Shown in pieces: positions 6,799 to 14,911 of a stretch of DNA of 16,168 nucleotides; position 1 is the stretch's first letter; every line of letters begins with the position of its first letter. Under the pieces are notes generated by a model that saw only the letters and a program-made list of their open reading frames with translations, was not told the origin of the DNA and did no database searches. The position numbers and the translations under genes are program-made. This DNA is from an uncultured Alphaproteobacteria bacterium (lineage in GTDB: Bacteria; Pseudomonadota; Alphaproteobacteria; Puniceispirillales; Puniceispirillaceae): NCBI GenBank assembly GCA_913031555.1, contig CAJWDO010000012.1, forward strand, positions 1-16,168. Direction: 5' to 3'.

Positions 6799-7947
6799 AT
6801 GAATCCGCTTTCAGACACCGTAAAGGACATGAAACTGGCGCCGATGCGCGAGGTCAGCAAATCGCTGCAGATCCGCTGGTACAGATGTCCTGTCGACAAG
6901 AAAATTCTGCGCAGGCTGATGTCGCCCGATGACAGGCGTGGCCTGTTCATGGCATTTGGTCATCTGGGGTTGTGGGCTTCGAGTGGCGGCATCGCCTTCT
7001 ATCTCTTCTCACAACAGATGTGGATTGCCTTTTTCGCGGCGCTGTTTGCCCATGGGACGATCGGCTCTTTTTTCACCGCTCCGCATCATGAGATGTGTCA
7101 CCGCACCGTCTTCAAAACGAAATGGATGAATGAGGCGTTCCTGCGCATGTTCTCGCTTCTTGGCTGGAACAATTTCGAGATTTACCAGTTCAGCCATAAC
7201 TACCATCACCGCTTTACCCTGCACCCCGAGGGAGACCGTGAAGAGGTGATGCCGGCGACGCCGTCGCTGCGCGCCTTCTATCTTCTGCAGTTGCTGACCG
7301 TGAACATCTTTGGCGGATACCAGTCAAAGGGCATCGTGCCGACGCTGCAAAATTTTCTTTCCATCGCAGCGAACAGGTTTGACAACCCGTTCAATTCCTG
7401 GGGCGAGGAGCTGTATGAGGGTTATGAGGACCATCGTCGCCGTGCCAGCGCCTGGGCGCGTATCACGCTATTGTTTCATGGAGTTGTCATCGGCGGTGCC
7501 TTTGTCTTCGGCCAGCCAATCCTGGCGTTACTGATCTCGGGCTCGCCCTTCATCGCCAATCTGTGGCGCTATCTTGTCGGAGTGCCGATGCATTGCGGGC
7601 TGAAGAGCAGCGACACCGATTTCCGGAAATCGGTGCGCACCATCACCCTCGACCCGCTGTCCGAGTTCCTCTACTGGCATATGAACTGGCATCTCGAGCA
7701 TCACATGTTCGCCGGCGTTCCCTGCTACAATCTCAAGGAGCTTCATCGCGCCACGGTCGATGACATGCCGGCGCCGCGGACGTTGTTTGGCGCCTGGAAA
7801 GAGATGCGCGAGACCTGGAAGCGCCAGAAGAACGACCCGGACTACGCCTACGACACGCCGGTGCCTACCGAGGGTATGCCGGCCGGTGGCCGCGACAGGA
7901 TGGCAGCTTGCATCGGAGAGTTGGGCCCGGCCGAACTCCGGTCATGA
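6799..7947 (+). CDS. Membrane fatty acid desaturase family protein
   Basis: A 382-residue integral membrane di-iron oxygenase of the fatty-acid-desaturase family, which uses O2 and electrons from a ferredoxin or cytochrome to desaturate or hydroxylate lipids. All three His boxes are present: HHEMCH at 96-101, HNYHH at 133-137 and HLEHH at 298-302. An extra His at 265 lies near the position of the fourth ligand in some members. Hydrophobic segments flank the boxes (about 50-95, 110-130, 160-172, 222-262). Length is normal. The start has GAGGGA eight bases upstream. Its TGA stop overlaps the ATG of the LacI-family gene, so the two are co-translated. The substrate could be an acyl lipid, a carotenoid or a small hydrocarbon; the context does not settle it. 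Confidence 0.88.
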   Translation: MNPLSDTVKDMKLAPMREVSKSLQIRWYRCPVDKKILRRLMSPDDRRGLFMAFGHLGLWASSGGIAFYLFSQQMWIAFFAALFAHGTIGSFFTAPHHEMCHRTVFKTKWMNEAFLRMFSLLGWNNFEIYQFSHNYHHRFTLHPEGDREEVMPATPSLRAFYLLQLLTVNIFGGYQSKGIVPTLQNFLSIAANRFDNPFNSWGEELYEGYEDHRRRASAWARITLLFHGVVIGGAFVFGQPILALLISGSPFIANLWRYLVGVPMHCGLKSSDTDFRKSVRTITLDPLSEFLYWHMNWHLEHHMFAGVPCYNLKELHRATVDDMPAPRTLFGAWKEMRETWKRQKNDPDYAYDTPVPTEGMPAGGRDRMAACIGELGPAELRS

Positions 7948-8981
7948 CGGCGGGGTCGCGCAAAGCCCGCATAGAGGATATAGCCAGTCATGCCGGTGTT
8001 GGTCTGGCCACCGTCGACCGGGTGTTGAACGAGCGCGGCGGCGTCAGCGAACGTACCACGGCGCGTGTTCTGGACAGCGCGCGCCAGCTTGGCACAAACC
8101 GCATCCTGCCAACAGGCAATCGTCGCCAGCTGTCGATTGAAGCGGTGTTCGCGCGCACGTCGTCTTCCTATTCAGAGAGGCTGAACCAGTCGTTGCAACG
8201 GGTGACCAAGCTTGTCGATCTGCCGGCGATTATCTATCGCACCCTTATCGATGTTGATCAGCAGGACCGGCTCATTGCGCATCTGGAATCAGTGGCGGAA
8301 AGCCGCGACGGCATTATCGTGTTCGCCAACGATCTGCCGGTCATCGCCAGTGCGCTCAAATCGCTTTCGACGAAAACGGTGATTGTGACCATCAGCACCG
8401 ATATCCCCGATAGTGGACGTCACTGCTATGTCGGAATCGACAATTTCAACGCCGGTCAGTCAGCCGCGAAGATCAGCGAGGCCATCTGCCGCAAGGGTGG
8501 CAGGGTCCTGATCATCGAACCTGAAACCAATGCCAGGGCGCAGATAGATCGGATGACCGGCTTTCGGCATTTTTTTGCTGATCGCGGTATCGCTGACCGC
8601 CTGTCCTTTTTCAACCCGCCGGCAAAGACGGCGACGGCGCTGACGAAATTTTTGCAGCTTCTGGCGACAGAGGATGATCTTCGTGTGGTCTATAGCCCGA
8701 CCAACAGCGAGTTCCTCGAAAAGGTGATCGAGGCCGGGCGCCATGAGGAAGCAATCCGGTCGGTGGCTAAGATCGTGCACGACCTCAGCCCGCATTCGAT
8801 CGAGAATTTGCATTCCGGTCTGATTGACATGGTGCTTGATTCCAACCCGATGCAGCAGGCCTTCAAGGCGGTGGATTTCATCGCCAGGCAACATGGCTAT
8901 GAAACGGAAACAACAATCGGCAGCATCGACTTTCAACTCTACACCTCGGAAAATCTGCCACTCACCGACCCCATGTCATGA
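7944..8981 (+). CDS. LacI-family transcriptional regulator
   Basis: A 345-residue DNA-binding repressor or activator. The N-terminal LacI helix-turn-helix is clear at about residues 9-50 (RIEDIASHAGVGLATVDRVLNE, with VDRVLN in place of the common VSRVLN). It is followed by a hinge and a periplasmic-binding-protein-like effector domain (about 65-340), including the characteristic YVGIDNFNAGQSAA at 162-175. Such domains usually bind sugars, polyols or related small carbon compounds. The start is the ATG at 7944, overlapping the desaturase stop (ATGA). A further in-frame ATG at 7908 would add 12 residues inside the upstream gene and is not preferred. Likely targets are the divergent region at 6591-6798 and the catabolic operon that begins 123 bp downstream (inference). 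Confidence 0.9.
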   Translation: MTAGSRKARIEDIASHAGVGLATVDRVLNERGGVSERTTARVLDSARQLGTNRILPTGNRRQLSIEAVFARTSSSYSERLNQSLQRVTKLVDLPAIIYRTLIDVDQQDRLIAHLESVAESRDGIIVFANDLPVIASALKSLSTKTVIVTISTDIPDSGRHCYVGIDNFNAGQSAAKISEAICRKGGRVLIIEPETNARAQIDRMTGFRHFFADRGIADRLSFFNPPAKTATALTKFLQLLATEDDLRVVYSPTNSEFLEKVIEAGRHEEAIRSVAKIVHDLSPHSIENLHSGLIDMVLDSNPMQQAFKAVDFIARQHGYETETTIGSIDFQLYTSENLPLTDPMS

Positions 8982-9001
8982 TCTGTCGAGACGGAGATCA
9001 T
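8978..9001. promoter_or_regulatory. Inverted repeat at the lacI end, candidate operator or weak terminator
   Basis: ATGATCT (8978-8984) and AGATCAT (8995-9001) form a perfect 7-bp inverted repeat with a 10-base spacer, overlapping the lacI stop. A T-rich stretch (CATTTTTGATCTTT) follows from about 9016, too far away for a standard terminator. Its place in front of the catabolic operon also makes it a possible operator. Confidence 0.4.
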
Positions 9002-9104
9002 TGAGGTATTTCCATCATTTTTGATCTTTGCGAAATCCTGCCTTTCCTGTTGGTTTAGGGCTTGATGACCGGCACGGCATGCTGGCGATCGGCGGGGAAC
9101 GGGG

Positions 9105-9902
9105 ATGGATGAAACGCGCAAAACGGTGCTGAACGAACTGGCGACGATGTTGTCAGCGGCATGGCGCGACCCCGGCAATCCGGTGACAGTCGATCCGCGG
9201 CTCTATCCGCGTAACCGGGCTGAGGCCTATTTCGTCCAGGATCTCATGCATGACCGGCTTGGCCAGGGGCTCGCTGGCTGGAAGGTTGGCGCGACAAGCC
9301 GGAAAATGCGTGAACTTGACGGCCATGATGATGTGATTCCGGGGCGGATTTTTGCCTCACGAAGCTATGTCGGAGGGCGGCACAGCTTGCCGATTGATCA
9401 ATTCCCGGGTGCCCGCGCCGAAACCGAATTTGCCTTCCGGCTGACCGCGACGCCGCATCTTCGCGACGCGCCCTGGACTGCGGTTGAGATGGAAAGCATG
9501 ATGAACCTTCACCCTGCCATCGAGATCATCGGCAATCGCTATCGTCTTGAAGGTGCCAGCAAGGCCGAGAACTCGCTGATGACCATTGCCGATAATGGTG
9601 GCGGCATCGGTTTCGTGTTCGGCGATCCGGTGGAAGACTGGCAGGCCATCGATTTTCAGCAGCATATGATTACGCTGACGGTGAGCGGTAGCGCGCCGGC
9701 CGAGAATTTTCTTGGCGAGATGCGCTGTCTGCCATCGCAGGCCGCCGCCGATCTGATCAATCACCTGGCGGCGCGCGGACACAGGATTGAAGCCGGGGAT
9801 TTCATTTCCACCGGCGCGGCATCGGTGCCGCAACCCTTCGCGGCAGGTGATAACGTTCATGCTGATTTCGGGGCGCTTGGTGTCATAGAGCTGGCATTCT
9901 GA
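9105..9902 (+). CDS. MhpD-type 2-keto-4-pentenoate hydratase / decarboxylase family
   Basis: A 265-residue soluble enzyme of the 2-hydroxypentadienoate hydratase / 4-oxalocrotonate decarboxylase branch of the fumarylacetoacetase superfamily, Mg- or Mn-dependent. The metal ligands of the family are visible: E106 and E108 in AETEFA, and E140 in HPAIEI. WKVGATS (59-65) holds the usual active-site Lys. IADNGG (161-166) and DFISTGA (232-238) are also family landmarks, and length matches. The substrate would be a 2-keto or 2-hydroxy acid. No ring-cleavage dioxygenase is in the window, so a classical aromatic meta-pathway is not shown. It is the first gene of the plus-strand operon. The ribosome site is a weak GGGGAACGGGG directly before the ATG. 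Confidence 0.87.
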   Translation: MDETRKTVLNELATMLSAAWRDPGNPVTVDPRLYPRNRAEAYFVQDLMHDRLGQGLAGWKVGATSRKMRELDGHDDVIPGRIFASRSYVGGRHSLPIDQFPGARAETEFAFRLTATPHLRDAPWTAVEMESMMNLHPAIEIIGNRYRLEGASKAENSLMTIADNGGGIGFVFGDPVEDWQAIDFQQHMITLTVSGSAPAENFLGEMRCLPSQAAADLINHLAARGHRIEAGDFISTGAASVPQPFAAGDNVHADFGALGVIELAF

Positions 9903-9936
9903 CGGGCCGACGCGCACGTCCGGGGAGGATTGATGA

Positions 9937-10422
9937 ATGACTGATGTGCTGGTGATCTTTGGTCCCAACCTGAATATGCTTGGCACCCGCGAGCCGGAGA
10001 TATACGGCGCGGACAGCATGGCCGATATCATGGCTGCTGTTGCCGACCGGGCCGCGGATCTTGGCCGACGGGTCGAGATGGTGCAGTCGAATGACGAGGC
10101 TGTTCTGGTCACCACCATTCAGAATGCGCGTGAGGACGCGGCGTCAATCCTGTTCAATCTGGCGGCCTACACCCACACATCGGTGGCGCTGCGTGATGCG
10201 CTGGCCATGTTTGATGGCCCGAAAGTGGAGGTGCACCTGTCGAACAATGACAGGCGCGAGGATTTTCGCCAGGCCAGCATGACGGCCGGCGTCAGCGATG
10301 GCAGCATTGTCGGCTTTGGCAGCGATTCCTTTCTTCTGGGGCTAGAGGCGATACACCGGCTGTTGATCCGCCGCGGTGATAACGGGATGGTCCGGCAGAT
10401 CATGAATGGAGATATTGGATGA
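9937..10422 (+). CDS. aroQ: Type II 3-dehydroquinate dehydratase
   Basis: A 161-residue type II dehydroquinase, which interconverts 3-dehydroquinate and 3-dehydroshikimate by trans elimination and assembles as a dodecamer. Motifs: FGPNLNMLGTREPEIYG (8-24) with the flexible-loop Arg18 and catalytic Tyr23, N74 and His80 in AAYTHTS, E98 and H100 in VEVHLSN, and Arg near 107-111 (RREDFR). The usual Pro or Ala-Gly after N74 is Leu (FNLAAYTHTS), a mild deviation. The start is supported by GGGGAGGA seven bases upstream. Its stop overlaps the next gene (ATGA). Its place in a catabolic-looking operon, with no other shikimate genes, suggests a degradative role or a related substrate rather than aromatic amino acid synthesis (inference). 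Confidence 0.92.
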   Translation: MTDVLVIFGPNLNMLGTREPEIYGADSMADIMAAVADRAADLGRRVEMVQSNDEAVLVTTIQNAREDAASILFNLAAYTHTSVALRDALAMFDGPKVEVHLSNNDRREDFRQASMTAGVSDGSIVGFGSDSFLLGLEAIHRLLIRRGDNGMVRQIMNGDIG

Positions 10423-11384
10423 CGGGGGACATTCGCCATGTGGCCATCGTCGGGGCTGGCGGGATGGGCGCGCTGTTTGGTGCCATTCTTGCCGAAGGCG
10501 GGCTTGAGGTGACGCTTGTCGATACGGATCAGGACCATATCGAGGCCATACGCCGGGACGGGCTTCGCATTTCCGGACTTGGCGGGGACAGGCATCGGCA
10601 GATTGCCGTCACGCATGATGCCGCGCGTGTTGAAGAGGCCGATGTCGTGCTGGTGCAATGCAAAGGCACGGCGACCCGCGAGGTTGCGCTTTCGTTGACC
10701 CACCTGGCCGATCAAGGTGCCGTTTTCATAAGTTTCCAGAACGGGCTTGGCAATGAGGATGTCCTTGCCGAAATCCTTGGTGTCGAGAATGTCTTTGGTG
10801 GGCTGACCGCGATGGCGGGCGCACGGCTGGGGCCGGGTCACATTCGTGATTTCGACAGGGTGCCGTCATATATAGGTGAATGGCGGGGCGGGATGTCGCC
10901 GCGGTCCGAGGCCATTGCCACCGCCTTAACCGCGGCCGGGCTGGAGACTCATGCAAGTGCCGACATCAGGGCCGAGATCTGGAAAAAGCTTCTTGGCAAC
11001 ATGACGATGAGTGCGGTGTCCGGCGTGACCGATCTCACCAGCGCCGAGATTCTGCGCGTGGACGCGTTGCGGCAGGTCTGCTTCACCGCGCTTGACGAGG
11101 CGATCTCGATTGCGCATTCCCAGGATATCAACCTTGACCGCGAGGCGGTGGTGCGGGGACTGGAGCTGATGACCGCGCCGGGTGGCACCGGCGACAATAA
11201 ATCCTCGCTTTGTCTCGATGTGCTGGCGCGCCGGCCAAGCGAGATTGAATTCATCTATGGCAAACCGCTGCAGCTTGCCGAAGCTGCCGGTCTGGCGGTT
11301 CCCACATTGCGCAGCCTCTATGGGCTGGTGAAGGGTATCGAAACGCATTATGTCGAAGCCGCCGAACGAAAAGGAGCCGTTTGA
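10419..11384 (+). CDS. PanE/ApbA-family ketopantoate reductase-like oxidoreductase
   Basis: A 321-residue NADPH-dependent 2-keto-acid reductase of the ketopantoate reductase family. The N-terminal Rossmann motif GAGGMG is at 12-17, FQNGLGNED at 106-114 is the family's QNG loop, and the C-terminal domain begins near EIWKKLLGN, where K190 aligns with the catalytic Lys of PanE (E. coli K176) and N194 with N180. The position of the second substrate-binding Asn (E. coli N184) is Ser198 here by hand alignment. The family includes many reductases that are not PanE. Given that change and the operon context, a pathway-specific 2-keto acid reductase or hydroxy-acid dehydrogenase is at least as likely as pantothenate synthesis. 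Four-base overlap with aroQ; one base between its stop and the next ATG. Confidence 0.85.
   Translation: MTGDIRHVAIVGAGGMGALFGAILAEGGLEVTLVDTDQDHIEAIRRDGLRISGLGGDRHRQIAVTHDAARVEEADVVLVQCKGTATREVALSLTHLADQGAVFISFQNGLGNEDVLAEILGVENVFGGLTAMAGARLGPGHIRDFDRVPSYIGEWRGGMSPRSEAIATALTAAGLETHASADIRAEIWKKLLGNMTMSAVSGVTDLTSAEILRVDALRQVCFTALDEAISIAHSQDINLDREAVVRGLELMTAPGGTGDNKSSLCLDVLARRPSEIEFIYGKPLQLAEAAGLAVPTLRSLYGLVKGIETHYVEAAERKGAV
11371..11376 (+). promoter_or_regulatory. Ribosome binding site deciding the start at 11386
   Basis: AAGGAG lies nine bases before the ATG at 11386. It favours this start over an in-frame ATG at 11350 that would add 12 non-conserved residues inside the upstream gene. Confidence 0.8.
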
Positions 11385-11385
11385 T

Positions 11386-12171
11386 ATGAATTCGCTGCAG
11401 GGAAAGACAGCCTTTGTTTCGGGGGGCACCCGTGGCATCGGCCTCGCCATTGCTACAAGGCTGGCGTGTGACGGTGCCGATGTGATGATTGCCGGCAGCA
11501 ACCCGGCGCATTGCAAGGACGCAACAAACTCCATCGCCACGCAATCGGGTGGCCGGGTTGAATCACACGCCGCCGATCTTCGCACGGTTGATGGCTGCCA
11601 GGCGGCGTTTGATGCGCACCAAAGGGCCTTCGGCTGCTGTGATATTTTTGTCCACAGCGCCGGCGCGACAAAGGGTGGTATGTTCCCTGATCAGGATGAT
11701 GCGGATTTCATCGACGGGTTCGCACTGAAGTTTCATGCCGGGGTCAGGCTGTCGCGGTTGTTCTGGCCGTCGCTCGTCGCTTCGCATGGCAATGTCGTGA
11801 TGATTGTCGGTGGCGCGTCGCGCACCCCCGATGCCAAATTCATGGTTGGCGGAGCGGTCAATGCGGCGCTGGCGAATTTCACCAAGGCGCTGGCCGGCCA
11901 GGGGCTTCAGGATGACGTTAATGTGAACTGGATCAATCCTGGCCAGACCGAAACCGAACGCCTGCAGCAGCTTCTGGCGACACGCGCGCGCGACGAGAAT
12001 CGCAGCATTGACGAGGTCCGTGCCGAGCGGATGCAGGCCGAGGGCATTCGTCGTCTTGGCCAGCCCGGGGATACGGCCGCGCTTGTCGCCTTCCTGTGTG
12101 GTGATGAGGCGCGCCACATTCATGGCGCTGGTATCAGTGTCGATGGCGGCGCGACGAAAGGGTACTTCTGA
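11386..12171 (+). CDS. Short-chain dehydrogenase/reductase-like protein lacking the catalytic Tyr-Lys
   Basis: A 261-residue Rossmann-fold protein of the SDR family. Cofactor motifs are good: SGGTRGIG at 12-19, D64 in AADL, HSAGA at 90-94 (variant of NNAG) and the typical C-terminal ISVDGGATKGYF. The active site is not canonical. Where SDRs carry Y-x-x-x-K, this protein reads G155-G-A-V-N159 (just before AALANFTKALA, which aligns to the family's KAAL..LTK.LA). The Ser thirteen residues before the Tyr position is Gly, and the catalytic Asn position reads Lys115 by hand alignment. The DNA at this point reads cleanly, so it is not a translation error on my part. It may bind NAD(P) and act in a different way, or be a non-enzymatic or divergent member. 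Its stop overlaps the next ATG by one base. Confidence 0.85.
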   Translation: MNSLQGKTAFVSGGTRGIGLAIATRLACDGADVMIAGSNPAHCKDATNSIATQSGGRVESHAADLRTVDGCQAAFDAHQRAFGCCDIFVHSAGATKGGMFPDQDDADFIDGFALKFHAGVRLSRLFWPSLVASHGNVVMIVGGASRTPDAKFMVGGAVNAALANFTKALAGQGLQDDVNVNWINPGQTETERLQQLLATRARDENRSIDEVRAERMQAEGIRRLGQPGDTAALVAFLCGDEARHIHGAGISVDGGATKGYF

Positions 12172-13352
12172 TGGATTTTTCGCCATCCGAAGAACAGCGG
12201 CAGCTTGTCGCCACCATCCGCGGCTTCATCAATGACGAGCTGCAACCGCTTGAGGTGCAGGTTGAGGAGGCAGGTCATCTTGCCGGTGATGTGGCTGCGG
12301 CGATCCGCGACAAGTCGCGTGCGCTGGGCTTGTATGCTGTCAATATTCCGATCGAGTATGGCGGTGGTGGTCTGTCGGTGCTCGACTGGATGATCGCCGA
12401 GGAACAATTCGGCCGGACAAGTGACATCCTGATTCGGCGTGCCTTCGGCAATGTCTATGAAATCCTGCTGGAAGGCACCAAGGCGCAGATCGAGGAATAT
12501 CTGCTGCCGGCGGTGCGCGGCGAGCGCACATTCTCGGTCGCCTTCACCGAGCCCGAGGCCGGGTCCGACGCCGCCGCCATATCCACCAACGCGGTGCGGC
12601 GCGGCGACGGGTGGGTGTTGAACGGTGCCAAGCATTTCATTTCCGACGGGCTGTATTCCGACTTTTTCATCGTCACTGCGGTGACCGACCCGGATGCCGG
12701 TGCGCGCGGCATTTCAACCTTCATTCTGGACAAGGGGGTGCCAGGCTTCACCATCGGCCGTGACCAGTCAATGATGGGGCTTCGCGGCACCTCGCATGTT
12801 GAGATGCGGTTCGATGACGTTGTTCTGGATGCCGGCCGCCTTCTCGGCAAGGAAGGGCAGGGACTGAAGCTAGCGCTGGCAACGCTTGGCCGGGTGCGTC
12901 TGGCACAGGTGTCGGCGCGGGCCGTCGGCAAGGCCGCCATGATCCTCGATTCCTGTCTTTCCTATGCACGCGACAGACGGCAGTTCGGATCCGCGATCGG
13001 CGAGTTCCAGCTGGTGCAACAGATGCTTGCCGACTCGGCGATGGAGATCAATGGTTGCCGGCTGGCCCTGTGGCAGACGGCCAGCCGGATTGATTCGGGT
13101 GACGAGGCTCGCGGTGCGATTTCGATGCTGAAGGTGCAGGCATCAGAAATGCTGGGCCGTGTTGTCGACCGGGCGGTGCAGATTTATGGCGGTGCCGGCT
13201 ATTGCCGCGATCTTCCGATCGAACGTTATTACCGCGATGCGCGAATTGGACGGATCTATGACGGCACCTCGGAAATTCACCGCATGGTGATGGCGCGCCA
13301 GATGATGAAAGGGGATGTTGGCCTGTTCGACATCTATGAGCAGGCAGGATGA
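12171..13352 (+). CDS. Acyl-CoA dehydrogenase
   Basis: A 393-residue FAD enzyme that makes the alpha,beta double bond in an acyl-CoA and passes electrons to ETF. The N-terminal helical domain starts MDFSPSEEQ. The middle beta domain has AFTEPEAGSD (124-133) and the FAD-binding W-x-x-x-G-x-K-like stretch WVLNGAKHFISDG (148-160). The C-terminal domain has RRQFGSAIGEFQ (269-280), QIYGGAGYCRD (337-347) and RIYDGTSEIHR (361-371). In the short- and medium-chain enzymes the base Glu lies in Y-E-G-T; here the residue is Asp364. This exchange occurs in some subfamilies, so activity is not excluded. Chain-length preference cannot be read. One-base overlap with the upstream gene, four-base overlap with the next. 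Confidence 0.92.
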   Translation: MDFSPSEEQRQLVATIRGFINDELQPLEVQVEEAGHLAGDVAAAIRDKSRALGLYAVNIPIEYGGGGLSVLDWMIAEEQFGRTSDILIRRAFGNVYEILLEGTKAQIEEYLLPAVRGERTFSVAFTEPEAGSDAAAISTNAVRRGDGWVLNGAKHFISDGLYSDFFIVTAVTDPDAGARGISTFILDKGVPGFTIGRDQSMMGLRGTSHVEMRFDDVVLDAGRLLGKEGQGLKLALATLGRVRLAQVSARAVGKAAMILDSCLSYARDRRQFGSAIGEFQLVQQMLADSAMEINGCRLALWQTASRIDSGDEARGAISMLKVQASEMLGRVVDRAVQIYGGAGYCRDLPIERYYRDARIGRIYDGTSEIHRMVMARQMMKGDVGLFDIYEQAG

Positions 13353-14911
13353 CAAAGGTACAGTTTCTATCGGCGGACGAGGCTGCCGCCCTGATCGAGG
13401 ATGATGCCGTGATCGGGTTGACCGGCGGCGGCGGCGGGCTGGTCGAGGCGAGCGCGCTTCACGCCGCCGTCGAGCGCCGGTTCCTTGATACCGGCCATCC
13501 GCGCAATCTGACCTGCATTCATGCGCTGGGGATAGGTGACAGACAGGAACGCGGGATGAACCGCTTTGCGCATGTCGGCATGACGGGCCGGGTTATCGGC
13601 GGCCACTGGGTCTGGTCCCCGCGCATGCAGCAGATGGCGCGTGACAACGAGATCGAGGCCTATGTTCTGCCGGGCGGCGTGATCATGCAGTTGATGCGCG
13701 AGGTCGCCGCCGGCAGGCCGGGTCTGATCACGCATGTCGGGCTTGGCACTTTCGTTGATCCGCGGCTGGATGGCGGGCGGATGAACGACGCTGCCAAAAA
13801 GGACCTGACCGAGATCATCACCATCGACGGGCGCGACTATCTTCGCTATCTGCCCATCCCGGTGACGGTGGCGTTGCTTCGTGGCAGCTATGCCGATGAG
13901 GATGGCAACATCTCGCTCGAGGAAGAGCCTGCGAATCTTGATATCTACGCGTTGGCGGCGGCGGCGCACAACAGCGGCGGCAAGGTTATTTTCCAGGTTC
14001 GGGGCAAAGTCCCGCGCAACAGCCTCACGGCTCGCGAGGTGCGTGTTCCGGCGGCGCTCGTCGATGCGATCGTCGTCGATGAAACCCAGCAGCAGGGCTA
14101 CGACGTTGTCTATGATGCGGCGCTGTCAGGCCAGGATCGCCGTGATGATCTGGAGCCGCAGCAGCCGGTTTTCTCGCCGCGGCTGATCATCGCCCGCCGG
14201 GCGCAGCAGGAACTTCATGACAATGCGGTGATCAATTTCGGGTTTGGAATCCCCGATCAGATTGCCAAGCTGATCGATCGTGACGGCCATTCAGGGCGCT
14301 ATTTCCAGACGATTGAACATGGCACCTATGGTGGCAGGCTGATGGATGGCGATCTGTTCGGCTATGCGATGAACCCAAGCTGCATGATCGATGGTCCTTC
14401 GCAGTTTGACTTCTATTCCGGCGGCGGGCTGGATATCGCCTTTCTCGGATTTGGCGAGATGGACGCTGCCGGCAATGTCAATGTCTCCAAGCTTGCCGGC
14501 AATACGGTCGGGCCCGGCGGCTTCATTGATATCGCCCAGAATGCTCGCAAGGTGGTGTTCTGCGGCACTTTCGATACTGGCGGGACGCGGTTCGAGACCG
14601 GTGACGGGACATTGCAGGTCACCACGCATGGCCGCATTGCCAAGCTTGTCGAGTCTGTCGACCAGATCACCTTTTCCGGCCCGCAGGCATGTATTCAGGG
14701 CCAGCATGTAGTTTATGTGACCGAGCGCGCCGTGTTCGAATTGCGCGAGGATGGCGTTCACCTTGTTGAGATTGCCCCTGGCATTGATCTACAGGCCGAT
14801 ATCCTTGACCGTATGGGGTTTGCCCCGCGCATGGACACACCTCCGTCGGTGATGAACGGGACCCTGTATTGGGAAGATGTGGTCGATGAAGACAAGGCTG
14901 TGAAGATCTGA
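13349..14911 (+). CDS. Family I CoA-transferase, fused alpha-beta (YdiF/propionate CoA-transferase type)
   Basis: A 520-residue CoA-transferase that moves CoA between an acyl-CoA donor (acetyl- or succinyl-CoA) and an organic acid through a glutamyl-CoA intermediate. Both halves are in one chain: the alpha-type domain starts LIEDDAVIGLTGGGGGLVEAS (16-36) and the beta-type domain has NFGFGIPDQIA (296-306) and TIEHGTYGG (321-329). E323 is the probable catalytic Glu. SKLAGNTVGPGGFIDI near residues 380-395 is also typical of this family. Length agrees with propionate CoA-transferases. It would activate the pathway's carboxylic acid for the neighbouring acyl-CoA dehydrogenase and MaoC hydratase. 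Overlaps: ATGA with the gene before, TGATG with the gene after. Confidence 0.92.
   Translation: MTKVQFLSADEAAALIEDDAVIGLTGGGGGLVEASALHAAVERRFLDTGHPRNLTCIHALGIGDRQERGMNRFAHVGMTGRVIGGHWVWSPRMQQMARDNEIEAYVLPGGVIMQLMREVAAGRPGLITHVGLGTFVDPRLDGGRMNDAAKKDLTEIITIDGRDYLRYLPIPVTVALLRGSYADEDGNISLEEEPANLDIYALAAAAHNSGGKVIFQVRGKVPRNSLTAREVRVPAALVDAIVVDETQQQGYDVVYDAALSGQDRRDDLEPQQPVFSPRLIIARRAQQELHDNAVINFGFGIPDQIAKLIDRDGHSGRYFQTIEHGTYGGRLMDGDLFGYAMNPSCMIDGPSQFDFYSGGGLDIAFLGFGEMDAAGNVNVSKLAGNTVGPGGFIDIAQNARKVVFCGTFDTGGTRFETGDGTLQVTTHGRIAKLVESVDQITFSGPQACIQGQHVVYVTERAVFELREDGVHLVEIAPGIDLQADILDRMGFAPRMDTPPSVMNGTLYWEDVVDEDKAVKI

Noticed and set aside
9001..9060. Promoter for the catabolic operon (TTGAGG or TTGATC as -35)
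   Set aside because: No acceptable -10 lies at the right distance from either hexamer; not called.
9357..10118. Minus-strand 253-codon frame across the MhpD-aroQ junction
   Set aside because: It crosses two clearly identified plus-strand genes and shows no motifs.
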